Positions 18,528 to 26,519 of a stretch of 64,000 bases of DNA are shown piece after piece (within the stretch, counting starts at the first letter, position 1; each line of letters opens with the position of its first letter). The notes beneath the pieces are model-generated. The model was not told the DNA's origin. It saw only the letters and a list, made by a program, of their open reading frames with translations, and did not search any database. A program made the translations under genes and the position numbers. The DNA is from Nonlabens sp. (GTDB lineage Bacteria > Bacteroidota > Bacteroidia > Flavobacteriales > Flavobacteriaceae), in the NCBI RefSeq assembly GCF_018401815.1, contig NZ_JAGYKG010000004.1:62001-126000 (forward strand). Direction: 5' to 3'.

Positions 18528-18773
18528 AAGAAGTATCTACTAATAAGGTTATTCATCAGTGAAGTAATTTTGGCTGTAACAGCAATTCCTTTTTAAAGTA
18601 AAAGAAGAACGTTTCCAGCCTTCTTATCTATTAAAGCTATGTATTTTCAATGACTACAGATGAGCAATTGGGTTATAAGTATAGGATAAAACGAGAGAAA
18701 TATAAGCTTGAATTGATTTAAAACTAAGATGCTTCTTTATAAAGAGGATTGACAAGTCTTTTCTTTACTGTCG

Positions 18774-18938
18774 CTAGTCACGCCCTTCTCGTTTGTCTTT
18801 AAGACGTTGCTTAAAGCTTTTTCGTTTTCGGTTTTGGATGCTATTTTGTTTGCTTTTGTTCCAAAATAAAAATAAGATAAAGGCCAGTACAACTGTTCCT
18901 ATATAAATCCAGTCTTTATGTTCGCTTAAGATTTCCAT
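18774..18938 (-). CDS. 54-residue single-span membrane protein overlapping the ABC ATPase gene
   Basis: Short frame starting with ATG at 18938, which lies inside the last codons of the upstream ABC ATPase gene; the two overlap by 13 nt in different frames, a common sign of translational coupling. The product has an acidic/polar N-terminus [10 protein letters not shown], one hydrophobic span [16 protein letters not shown] (11-26), and a strongly basic tail ([19 protein letters not shown]...). The positive-inside rule puts the tail in the cytoplasm. The composition and overlap make a real gene likely. It could regulate or anchor the ATPase; that is inference. Confidence 0.6.
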   Translation of the reverse strand: MEILSEHKDWIYIGTVVLAFILFLFWNKSKQNSIQNRKRKSFKQRLKDKREGRD

Positions 18939-19627
18939 GGTTGATTTCTTACATCGCTTTCTATTATACCATCACGCAGTCGAATCACTCGATGCGCATG
19001 CTCTGCAATTTCTTCTTCGTGAGTCACTAAAATAACGGTATTACCATCTTTGTGGATTTTATCAAAAAGAGCCATGATTTCTATACCAGTTTTGGAATCT
19101 AGATTTCCTGTGGGTTCGTCGGCAAGAATAATAGAGGGGTGGTTGACCAAAGCTCTTCCTACCGCAACGCGCTGTCTCTGCCCTCCAGAAAGTTGGCTGG
19201 GTTGGTGATCCATACGGTCTGATAGTCCTACGCTAGTAAGGACTTCTTTTGCTCTTGCCACCCGGTCTTTTTTAGACATTCCAGCATAAACCATAGGCAA
19301 GGCGACATTATCCAGTGCTGTCGTTCTCGGTAGGAGGTTGAAGGTTTGAAAGACGAAACCTATTTCTGTATTTCTAATATCGGCCAGTTGATCATCGCTC
19401 AAACTAGAAACATCAGTACCATTGAGTTTGTAATTTCCAGAAGTAGGCGTATCCAGACAGCCCAATAAATTCATTAATGTAGATTTACCAGATCCAGAGG
19501 GTCCCATAAATGCAATGTAATCTCCTTTTTTAATATCTAAATCGATTCCTTTAAGAACGTGAACGACTTCTTGACCAAGCTTAAAATCGCGAATAATATT
19601 GCGTACTTCGATAACATTTTCACTCAT
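18926..19627 (-). CDS. ABC transporter ATP-binding protein, LolD/MacB type
   Basis: ATPase of 233 residues with Walker [10 protein letters not shown] (42-50), Q-loop VFQTFNLLP, signature [15 protein letters not shown], Walker [13 protein letters not shown] and the switch His in VTHEEE. The pattern GCLDTPTSG plus [10 protein letters not shown] is that of the LolD/MacB/FtsE-like group, which works with FtsX-type permeases to move lipoproteins or extrude substrates. No permease gene is near, so the partner must be encoded elsewhere. A 54-residue membrane protein gene overlaps its end. Confidence 0.92.
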   Translation of the reverse strand: MSENVIEVRNIIRDFKLGQEVVHVLKGIDLDIKKGDYIAFMGPSGSGKSTLMNLLGCLDTPTSGNYKLNGTDVSSLSDDQLADIRNTEIGFVFQTFNLLPRTTALDNVALPMVYAGMSKKDRVARAKEVLTSVGLSDRMDHQPSQLSGGQRQRVAVGRALVNHPSIILADEPTGNLDSKTGIEIMALFDKIHKDGNTVILVTHEEEIAEHAHRVIRLRDGIIESDVRNQPWKS

Positions 19628-19943
19628 GCGACTAAATTATGAATTTTTGATTTATAAGAATTGTAAGCATATGACGCAGCTATGGTTATTTAGTTACAAT
19701 TTTAGGAATTTAAAAAATGATGCTCTATAAGAGTAGTCTGATGATCCTACATTCGACCAACTCAGTGGAAGCCTGTCATTTTACCAAAGAAAAAGCTAGT
19801 TTTGATATTCGCGATGGCCTGTTTTTCTCAAAATAAAACTAGAATAGCTGGCCTAATAATTTACACGTATCTGTTGATTTGGGTTCTAGCAGTGTTGGAT
19901 TCAATTGAATAAATGTATCCTTTAGAACTTTGATTTCAACGAT
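19628..19943. other. Intergenic region, nothing recognised
   Basis: These 316 bases lie between the start of the ABC ATPase and the stop of the methyltransferase, both on the minus strand. I see no gene or repeat; a weak -7 like TAATTTAG lies next to the ATPase start. Confidence 0.4.
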
Positions 19944-20723
19944 TTACAACTTCACATAAAATCGCTCTTGCATCTGTTCTTTTCTGAAGAAAATTAATCC
20001 AAAATTAAAGCAGTCCACGCTTGCGGTTACTTTTGGGTGATGACAAATTTGGCTCCACGCACGAGTCATGTCTTTAGACCAATAGATGTCATCAAAGATC
20101 ACGACCGTATCATTGTGTACGTGATTTAAAATACTCTCAAAGTAACCACAGGTAGCGTCACCATTGTGATGTCCGTCGATATAAATCAGATCGTAAATAG
20201 TAGTAGGGATCTTTTGGTTTTTAAAGAACTCTTTAAAAGTGGCATTCACAAAGTTCACCTGTTGCTCGGCCTCTTTTTCAAACGCTTTTTTTGCAAATTC
20301 ATAAACTTCAGGACTTCCTTCTACAGTCGTAATTTGTGCTTGAGGTCTTGAGGTTGCCATGGCATGAGTCGCTATTCCTAAAGAAGTGCCTAATTCTAGA
20401 ATCCTATTCACTTGAAAATAAGCACACAATCGGTACAGCAATTGCGTATCATTTTGAGTACTACAATTGTACTGGAGAATGTCAGTCACCTTTCTTTCAT
20501 TAGATGCAAACACCCTACTTCCCGCACCGTGATCTTCTATGTGTAAGCTGCTTTTGTTGTGGTGTAAGCTTTCGCGAAAGCGAGATAATTTTATATAATC
20601 CACATAGGAACTGGCATCTCTAAGGCACTTTTTTTCCAATTGAAAAACAAAAGGCGAGTGTATGCCATGCAAGTGAAAGGACTTGATATAATGAGAAAAA
20701 TAAGCAACTATAAAGTGAAACAA
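19944..20723 (-). CDS. Class I SAM-dependent methyltransferase, O-methyltransferase-like
   Basis: A 259-residue protein with motif I RILELGTSLGIATHAMA (about 105-121), the acidic residue in ITTVEGSPE, and DLIYIDGHHNGDATCGYFE, a pattern of the Methyltransf_24 and catechol O-methyltransferase group; IDGHH would hold the metal-binding Asp. The N-terminal HGIHSPFVFQLEKKCLRD is a conserved extension in flavobacterial homologs. Codons for RFRES near residue 50 come from a copy of the palindromic repeat, a different frame from the other coding copies. Substrate unknown. Confidence 0.85.
   Translation of the reverse strand: MFHFIVAYFSHYIKSFHLHGIHSPFVFQLEKKCLRDASSYVDYIKLSRFRESLHHNKSSLHIEDHGAGSRVFASNERKVTDILQYNCSTQNDTQLLYRLCAYFQVNRILELGTSLGIATHAMATSRPQAQITTVEGSPEVYEFAKKAFEKEAEQQVNFVNATFKEFFKNQKIPTTIYDLIYIDGHHNGDATCGYFESILNHVHNDTVVIFDDIYWSKDMTRAWSQICHHPKVTASVDCFNFGLIFFRKEQMQERFYVKL
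20568..20581. repeat. Palindromic repeat core, copy inside the O-methyltransferase gene
   Basis: Exact GCTTTCGCGAAAGC inside coding sequence. Read on the minus strand it gives Arg-Phe-Arg-Glu-Ser, the only coding copy not read as Ala-Phe-Ala-Lys-Ala. Confidence 0.95.
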
Positions 20724-20766
20724 TTTTCAGTTTTTTACCGTAACAAAGATGCTTTAAAAATAGGTG

Positions 20767-21519
20767 TTATTCGGCTTCTATTTTTTTAATTAATTCTTCT
20801 ATGATAGTGGTAGAACTAGCATTACGTGCAGCTTGTTTTTTTGCCTTTTGAGCCGTTTGTAAGGCCTTTTTATGATCTTTCATTTGATAAAGCACATGTG
20901 CTTTAGTCTGAAGATTATACGTGTTTTCTTCCAATTCAATGGAACGGTTGACAAGGGTTAAGGCACACGCAAGGTCTTTTGGAGCCTTAAGGTTTTTATA
21001 AATATTCCAGCTCAGTTCATTTAATTCTTGTGCGCTATGCCACAGTTGTTCTAGATTTTTTTTAGTCAGCTTTTCATGGGCACCTGCTACGATTTCATAG
21101 TTAGAAGGTGTTCCACGATAGGGAAGAAGGCCTCCTTTTACCTTCATAGCATCGTGTTTTTTAATTAATTCTACCATGTTATCGCGGCGCATGACACTGC
21201 TGCTTTGTCCTAATTTACGACCATTTTTTATAAAAAAGTAAGTGGGAATGGAAGACACTTTAAGAATATCGTCTGAGGTATTATCGTCTGTATTCATTTT
21301 AAAGATGGTCACGTCTATACGTTCATCTTCTGAAATGGATTTGATAACAGGGGCCATATAGTTACAAGGGCCACACCAAGGCGCGGTAAAATAAAGGACT
21401 TTAATCTGGTCATCCTTCACCATAACAGTTTCTTCCATGCTGGCATCGGTAACATATTCCTGAGAGAAGGATGCCGTTATTGATAAAAGTGAAAAAGTAA
21501 TTATAAATAGAATTCGCAT
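20767..21519 (-). CDS. Exported thioredoxin-like protein with TPR-like tail
   Basis: A 250-residue protein with a signal peptide (1-19), a thioredoxin domain with the redox site WCGPC (48-52) and the cis-Pro loop VSSIPTYFFIKNG, followed by a helical tail (about 140-250) with TPR-like helices including DLACALTLVNRSIELEENTYNL. It is probably a periplasmic thiol oxidoreductase; the tail would bind a partner protein. Gene order gives no substrate. It is 43 nt upstream of the methyltransferase on the same strand. Confidence 0.85.
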   Translation of the reverse strand: MRILFIITFSLLSITASFSQEYVTDASMEETVMVKDDQIKVLYFTAPWCGPCNYMAPVIKSISEDERIDVTIFKMNTDDNTSDDILKVSSIPTYFFIKNGRKLGQSSSVMRRDNMVELIKKHDAMKVKGGLLPYRGTPSNYEIVAGAHEKLTKKNLEQLWHSAQELNELSWNIYKNLKAPKDLACALTLVNRSIELEENTYNLQTKAHVLYQMKDHKKALQTAQKAKKQAARNASSTTIIEELIKKIEAE

Positions 21520-21694
21520 AGGGCTGTTTTTCTCTTTATACTAACTAGTTTTATGCCAGTATTATTGTTGGAGATTTTTTTACTTTCTTGCCTGCTGGCG
21601 CGAAAGCGAGACAAATATAAACTTCAAAGCTCACAAAATAGTTTTATAGAGAACAGAGTTATTTACAAAACTGATGCATTTTAACTAAACATAA

Positions 21695-22468
21695 ATGAAT
21701 AACAGAAAAGAACAGCTTGCCGCTATAGACCGATTGTTGACTATTATGCAAGAATTGCGGGAGCAATGTCCATGGGATAAAAAGCAAACGTTGGAATCCT
21801 TACGTCACCTAACCATAGAGGAAACCTATGAGCTGGGCGATGCGATTCTAGATAAGAATATGGAAGAGATTCCTAAGGAATTAGGAGATTTGTTATTACA
21901 TATTGTTTTTTATGCCAAAATAGGTTCAGAAACCAACGACTTTGACATAGCAAGTATAGCAAATGGTATTTGTGATAAGCTCATCTCTAGGCACCCACAT
22001 ATTTATGCAGATGTAAAAGTGAAGGATGAAGAAGAGGTAAAGGCCAACTGGGAAGCGCTGAAACTGAAGGAAGGAAAAACCAGTGTTTTGGAAGGAGTGC
22101 CTAAATCATTGCCAGCTTTAGTGAAAAGCCAACGCATACAAGATAAAGTCGCTGGAATAGGGTTTGATTGGGAAAGGCCAGAACAGGTGAAAGAAAAACT
22201 TGAAGAAGAACTGGCCGAGTTGCAGGTAGAGGTAGATGCTGGTGATCGGGATAAAATAGAGGCCGAATTTGGTGATGTGCTGTTTTCCTTAGTGAACTAT
22301 GGCAAGCATCTAGGAGTGAATCCAGAAGATGCCTTAGAACGCACCAATAAAAAGTTTATCAAACGCTTTCAGTACCTAGAATCCAAAGCTAAAGAATTAG
22401 GCAAGGAATTACGGGATATGACTCTCGCTGAGATGGATGTATATTGGGAAGAAGCAAAAAAGGGGTAG
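21695..22468 (+). CDS. mazG: Nucleoside triphosphate pyrophosphohydrolase MazG
   Basis: Hydrolyses NTPs and dNTPs to monophosphates and PPi, a housecleaning enzyme. The 257-residue protein has two MazG domains: the first with CPWDKKQTLESLRHLTIEE, EETYELGDAI and ELGDLLLHIVFYAKI; the second with EELAELQVEV and EFGDVLFSLVNYGKHLG. These ExxE and ExxD clusters bind magnesium. Length and layout are normal for the E. coli-type double-domain MazG. The gene stands alone; a decayed half copy of the palindromic repeat lies in the upstream region (about 21596-21608). Confidence 0.95.
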   Translation: MNNRKEQLAAIDRLLTIMQELREQCPWDKKQTLESLRHLTIEETYELGDAILDKNMEEIPKELGDLLLHIVFYAKIGSETNDFDIASIANGICDKLISRHPHIYADVKVKDEEEVKANWEALKLKEGKTSVLEGVPKSLPALVKSQRIQDKVAGIGFDWERPEQVKEKLEEELAELQVEVDAGDRDKIEAEFGDVLFSLVNYGKHLGVNPEDALERTNKKFIKRFQYLESKAKELGKELRDMTLAEMDVYWEEAKKG

Positions 22469-22802
22469 GTTATTATGGAAAGCTAGCGTCCTTTAAGTAA
22501 GCTAAACTGGTCTAAATACCCTCAGTTAGTTCGTTTTGTTGATATCGGCATGCATGACCATAAGCAATTCGAACCTATTTCAACCTTATGAGAATAAGTT
22601 CAATGCTTTTGTTTTTATGTAATTGGCTTTTGCATAATGCTGGAAAAACATTATCATTCATCTGTTAATTAGGATATCATGTTTTTATAAATCAATTATC
22701 ACTATTTAAGAACGAAGCGCTTGGTAAGAAATTCAAGATTTCTTTATAAAAAAGCATGCTATCCATGTGAGATTACAAATAAAGTACCCTTATTTCTTGA
22801 AG

Positions 22803-22824
22803 TTATCAAGCTACAGCTTGATAA
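22803..22824. repeat. Perfect inverted repeat with 2-nt spacer
   Basis: TTATCAAGCT and AGCTTGATAA separated by AC. It coincides with the last codons of the candidate frame on the minus strand. It has no T run on either side and is unlike the genome-wide palindrome. Confidence 0.7.
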
Positions 22825-23033
22825 GCAGGTTGTTTTCTAAATTGTTTTCTATTTTCTTTTGCTGAAAACGCTTTTTTTTCCAATACCACTATACCTAGAA
22901 ATAAAATTGGTATGTCAGAAGCTATTAGCGCTAAAACTGGTAGAAACAAGCATTTGTTGTACAGGCGGCAAAAAGAAGGAAGCAAGTAAAAGACTCTTTT
23001 CAACTGGTGTGCCTGTTTTTTACCTACTATCAA
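22806..23033 (-). CDS. Candidate small membrane protein, uncertain
   Basis: A 75-residue frame in the mazG-purB gap. The middle part LFLPVLALIASDIPILFLGIV would be one long or two short membrane spans, and the tail KENRKQFRKQPAYQAVA is basic and hydrophilic, which looks protein-like. The N-terminal part is less convincing, so the true start could be a non-ATG codon further in (TTG near the first hydrophobic residues). I do not recognise a family. Confidence 0.28.
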   Translation of the reverse strand: MIVGKKQAHQLKRVFYLLPSFCRLYNKCLFLPVLALIASDIPILFLGIVVLEKKAFSAKENRKQFRKQPAYQAVA

Positions 23034-23294
23034 AAAAGAGATGATTAAAAAGCTAAAGTTGACGCTATAATTTCTTTTGCACTTTATTTTTATTGATTTA
23101 AGATGAATCCTAATAATAAAATCGATGCTTTGAGGCTTAGGTGGTATTAGGGCTTTACAATTTTAATTATTTAAAGGAGGTATAAAAGGCATATATGACT
23201 ACAGGTATAACACCTAATAGGTAAGATAAAACCATTGAAAATAATAGGGATAATACTTAAAGCTGCTGTTTTTTAAGCTAATCGACAGGTACCA

Positions 23295-24635
23295 TTAGAT
23301 ACCCGTAAAGGTACTAGGGGTGATGACTCTCATTTCTGCTTTGATGTCTTCACTTATCTCTAAAGTTTCAATAAAATCAGCAATGCTTTTTCCGGTGATT
23401 TTTTCGTTGGTACGCGTCAGTTCTTTTAAAGCTTCATAGGGATTAGGATAGGCTTCACGGCGTAAAATAGTTTGAATAGCTTCTGCAACTACTGCCCAAT
23501 TATTCTCTAAGTCTTGAGCGATTTTGGCCTCATTTAATAAAAGCTTGCCAAGTCCTTTTAACGTGGCTTTAAAGGCAATAATAGTATGTGCTATTGGTAC
23601 TCCTACATTTCGCAATACAGTAGAATCGGTTAAATCGCGTTGTAATCTAGAGATTGGTAATTTAGCGGACAGGTGCTCAAAAAGAGCGTTTGCAATTCCT
23701 AAGTTCCCTTCAGAATTTTCAAAATCTATAGGGTTGACTTTATGAGGCATAGCGCTAGAACCTATTTCGCCAGCTTTAATTTTTTGCTTGAAGTAATCCA
23801 TAGAGATATAGGTCCAGATGTCTCTATCTAAATCTATAAAAATGGTATTGATTCTCTTTAGGTTGTCAAATAGAGAGGCCATATGGTCGTAGTGCTCGAT
23901 TTGAGTTGTTGGAAAACTGTGCTTAAGACCCAATCTGTTTTCTACAAAGTCTTGACCAAATTTTTGCCAGTTCACTTGTGGGAATGCTACATGATGCGCA
24001 TTGTAGTTTCCAGTTGCTCCACCAAATTTTGCTGCGTGTTGTACGTGTTCCAGCATATTCATTTGCTCTTCTATACGCACTACAAATACATAGAATTCTT
24101 TACCTAAACGGGTAGGAGAAGCTGGCTGTCCATGCGTACGTGCTAACAACGGAATGTCTTTCCAGTTGTTGGAAAGTCGGTAGATTTCATCGCGTACTTC
24201 CTCTAATTCTGGCAGGTATACGTTTTCTATAGCATCTTTTATAGAAAGCGGGATGGCCGTATTATTGATATCTTGTGAAGTCAATCCAAAATGTATAAAT
24301 TCCTTATGAGCCGATAAACCCAAAAGATCAAATTGTTCTTTTAGAAAATATTCTACAGCTTTGACATCGTGGTTGGTCACCTTTTCTATGTCCTTAATAG
24401 CCTGTGCCTGTTCATCTGTAAACTTGCGGTATAAATCTCTTAATTGTTCTTGAGTAGGTTCTGGAAGAGGTTGCAGTTGTTTAATTCCGCTTTCGCTTAA
24501 AGCGATAAAATACTCCACTTCTACAAGGACGCGGTAACGTATCAAGGCAAACTCAGAAAAGTAATTGGCAAGGGGCTCGACTTTAGAACGGTAGCGTCCA
24601 TCGATAGGAGAAATAGCTTGTAAAGCAGTAGGCAT
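23295..24635 (-). CDS. purB: Adenylosuccinate lyase
   Basis: Acts twice in purine synthesis: releases fumarate from SAICAR and from adenylosuccinate. The 446-residue protein shows the fumarase/aspartase superfamily signature GSSAMPHKVNPIDFENSEG with the catalytic Ser loop, the conserved LTSQDINNTA and RTHGQPASPTRLGKE, with a catalytic His. The N-terminal LQAISPIDGRY is typical of PurB of the E. coli subtype. Codons for ALSESG near residue 50 contain a decayed palindrome copy (24487-24504). The gene has no visible partner; purE lies 35 kb away in the window. Confidence 0.97.
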   Translation of the reverse strand: MPTALQAISPIDGRYRSKVEPLANYFSEFALIRYRVLVEVEYFIALSESGIKQLQPLPEPTQEQLRDLYRKFTDEQAQAIKDIEKVTNHDVKAVEYFLKEQFDLLGLSAHKEFIHFGLTSQDINNTAIPLSIKDAIENVYLPELEEVRDEIYRLSNNWKDIPLLARTHGQPASPTRLGKEFYVFVVRIEEQMNMLEHVQHAAKFGGATGNYNAHHVAFPQVNWQKFGQDFVENRLGLKHSFPTTQIEHYDHMASLFDNLKRINTIFIDLDRDIWTYISMDYFKQKIKAGEIGSSAMPHKVNPIDFENSEGNLGIANALFEHLSAKLPISRLQRDLTDSTVLRNVGVPIAHTIIAFKATLKGLGKLLLNEAKIAQDLENNWAVVAEAIQTILRREAYPNPYEALKELTRTNEKITGKSIADFIETLEISEDIKAEMRVITPSTFTGI

Positions 24636-24692
24636 AGGTTATGTCTTTAAAGCCTGCTAAATTACGTTTTTTAAAAGTGTGAAAGCATATAT

Positions 24693-24788
24693 TTATCCCT
24701 CTATTTTTGCCAAGATTCTTCTAGCACTCGACTTGAATCCATTTCGGTATTTTTTTTGAAGTTCTTGCTTTAAATTTTGAGGAGTCAT
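24693..24788 (-). CDS. Possible 31-residue peptide
   Basis: Short frame between a lipoprotein gene and purB: MTPQNLKQELQKKYRNGF... ending in KIEG. It is hydrophilic and basic, begins 30 nt after the lipoprotein stop and would be co-transcribed with it. It could equally be a chance frame or the remnant of a longer gene; only conservation would decide. Confidence 0.22.
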   Translation of the reverse strand: MTPQNLKQELQKKYRNGFKSSARRILAKIEG

Positions 24789-24818
24789 TAGGTATTATTT
24801 GCTAATGTCGAAATAGAT

Positions 24819-25283
24819 TTAATAATCAAGCGTGCTTGTTTTCATACAATCATCAGTAGCCTTGCCCTTGTTAGCACAAATCCATTCTCCATCTACCAGT
24901 TCTCCTTGAAATTCTGGACCACAGTTGGTGCAGGTTACTGTTGTATCACTCAATTTAAAACCATCTTTGAATGAACTAATTACTTTTCCAGAATAGGTAT
25001 TTATATTTGAAGTACTGGCAACGAGAACCAGGTAATCTTCATTGGAAGAGTTATCGCGTATGGTTTTTATATAGAGGTCTTTTACCCTTTGTTCGTTGCG
25101 TATGTCTTCATGAATTATAGGGTTTATGGTTGTATTCCATTCTTTTTTTAATTGATCCATAGTGATTTCAGAACCTTTAAAATCATAAAAAGAAATAGAC
25201 TCTAAATTTGAAAAATCTTTTTGATGATTATTGCAACTGATAAGGATGATACTTAGTGCTAATAGTACGATGCTAGTTCTCAT
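24819..25283 (-). CDS. Lipoprotein of unknown function
   Basis: A 154-residue protein with a lipoprotein signal MRTSIVLLALSIILISC (lipobox ISC, Cys17). The mature part has four further Cys: TVTCTNCGPEF in the middle of the C-terminal half and ICANKGKATDDCMK, which could bind a metal or form disulfides. No known domain is recognised. The gene seems to be single. Confidence 0.7.
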   Translation of the reverse strand: MRTSIVLLALSIILISCNNHQKDFSNLESISFYDFKGSEITMDQLKKEWNTTINPIIHEDIRNEQRVKDLYIKTIRDNSSNEDYLVLVASTSNINTYSGKVISSFKDGFKLSDTTVTCTNCGPEFQGELVDGEWICANKGKATDDCMKTSTLDY

Positions 25284-25597
25284 GTTTTTTTGATATAAAG
25301 TTAAGGAATCTTATTTGGTATAGGTTTTTAACTTGAAATAGAGGGTAACCAACTATAGGATATTCAAATGTATGTGAATAAATCTCAAGATATACACTCG
25401 ACCGCACTGCAGTCGGTAAGAAGTTCCTTAATTGGTTGTTTCCTCTGTATTATAGGTAGTTGAATTTCCACAATCGGCAACAAATCAACTTAGAACGACC
25501 ACAGGTAAATATTTTAGAATCAAGGATTTTTATGTAAACAGGAATTCTTTTCTATTCATCAAAGGATGTTGATAGAAGTCACTATTATTTTCATATT
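25284..25597. other. Intergenic region, nothing recognised
   Basis: These 314 bases between the lipoprotein gene and the sirtuin gene hold no gene, no clear promoter and only a weak imperfect hairpin (about 25398-25414). Confidence 0.4.
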
Positions 25598-26275
25598 TTA
25601 GAAGCTCAATAAATCGGCTACCATTGGAACTCCTTTGCCCGCTTTTTCTTTAATCACGTGCAGCCGGCCATGAGAATTTAAAGAAGGCGCAGGATCCACA
25701 AAATAAATAGGTGTGGTGCTGGGCGCAAAATCTTTCAGTCCAGCTGCAGGATATACTTGCATGGAGGTTCCTACAATGAGCAGCACATCTGCTTTTGATA
25801 CGATTTCTATGGCTTCATCCATGGCAGCAACCTCCTCACCAAACCATATAATATGTGGGCGTAGTTGCGATCCATCGGCACTTAAGTCACCTAAATTGAT
25901 GTCGCCAAGGCAATCTTGAATTTCATAACGATTATTAGAACTACGTGCTTTTCTCAATTCGCCATGCAGGTGTATTACATGAGAAGATCCAGCGCGTTCA
26001 TGTAGATCATCTACATTTTGTGTGATCACTTGCACTTGGTAATTGCGTTCTAGTCCAGCAATGCAAAAGTGTGCCTCGTTGGGTTGCACTTGATGCAGTT
26101 GAGCACGGCGTTTGTTGTAAAAATCCAGCACTAACCTAGGATTAGCTGCAAATCCTTCAGGAGAAGCTACTTCCATAATATCGTGCCCTTCCCAGAGACC
26201 TCCAGCATCTCTAAAAGTAGAAATACCACTTTCGGCGCTCACGCCAGCCCCTGAGAGTACGACAAGATTTTTCAT
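25598..26275 (-). CDS. Sir2-family NAD-dependent protein deacylase without zinc ribbon
   Basis: Removes acyl groups from lysines using NAD. With the start at 26275 (MKNLVVLSGAG) the protein has 225 residues; an earlier ATG at 26314 would add 13 residues not seen in the family. NAD-binding motifs: GAGVSAESGISTFRD (9-23), TQNVDDLHERAG (85-96); catalytic His in HLHGE (His104). Between residues 108 and 137, where most sirtuins carry a four-Cys zinc site, there is only one Cys (residue 122). The next motif RPHIIWFGE is normal. The zinc-less form is a known Bacteroidota variant as far as I recall. Probably regulates metabolic enzymes. Confidence 0.9.
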   Translation of the reverse strand: MKNLVVLSGAGVSAESGISTFRDAGGLWEGHDIMEVASPEGFAANPRLVLDFYNKRRAQLHQVQPNEAHFCIAGLERNYQVQVITQNVDDLHERAGSSHVIHLHGELRKARSSNNRYEIQDCLGDINLGDLSADGSQLRPHIIWFGEEVAAMDEAIEIVSKADVLLIVGTSMQVYPAAGLKDFAPSTTPIYFVDPAPSLNSHGRLHVIKEKAGKGVPMVADLLSF

Positions 26276-26460
26276 AGGAGTTTTCTTAGGTCTAAAAATA
26301 GGGGTTTTCCACAAACTTTGAAATACCTCCAGCCTTTTCTTCCCTAGAGTCTTATGATAGACTGCCGCTTATTGAGGTTAAGAACTCCATTTGAGATTGA
26401 TTTTTCCACTATATAGGGACTTCTCAAGCTGCAAATTTAAAAGAGAGGTTTGTTAACGTT

Positions 26461-26477
26461 CCGCTTTCGCGAAAGCG
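26461..26477. repeat. Palindromic repeat CCGCTTTCGCGAAAGCG, intergenic copy
   Basis: Core 26463-26476. It lies 43 bp in front of the pheT start codon, between divergent genes, and just upstream of a -7 like TATCTTTA (26488-26495). Confidence 0.95.
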
Positions 26478-26519
26478 TTCATAATACTATCTTTACCCAC
26501 CTTAAAAAGCACCGATTTT

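Larger units (their letters stand above)
22469..23294. other. 826-bp region between mazG and purB without a firm gene
   Basis: The longest gap in the window. It holds a weak candidate frame on the minus strand (22806-23033), a perfect 10-bp inverted repeat at 22803-22824 and AT-rich sequence. No tRNA, hairpin-T terminator or known element is seen. A GGAGG stretch (23175-23179) is followed 18 nt later by ATG, but that frame stops at once. Confidence 0.5.
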
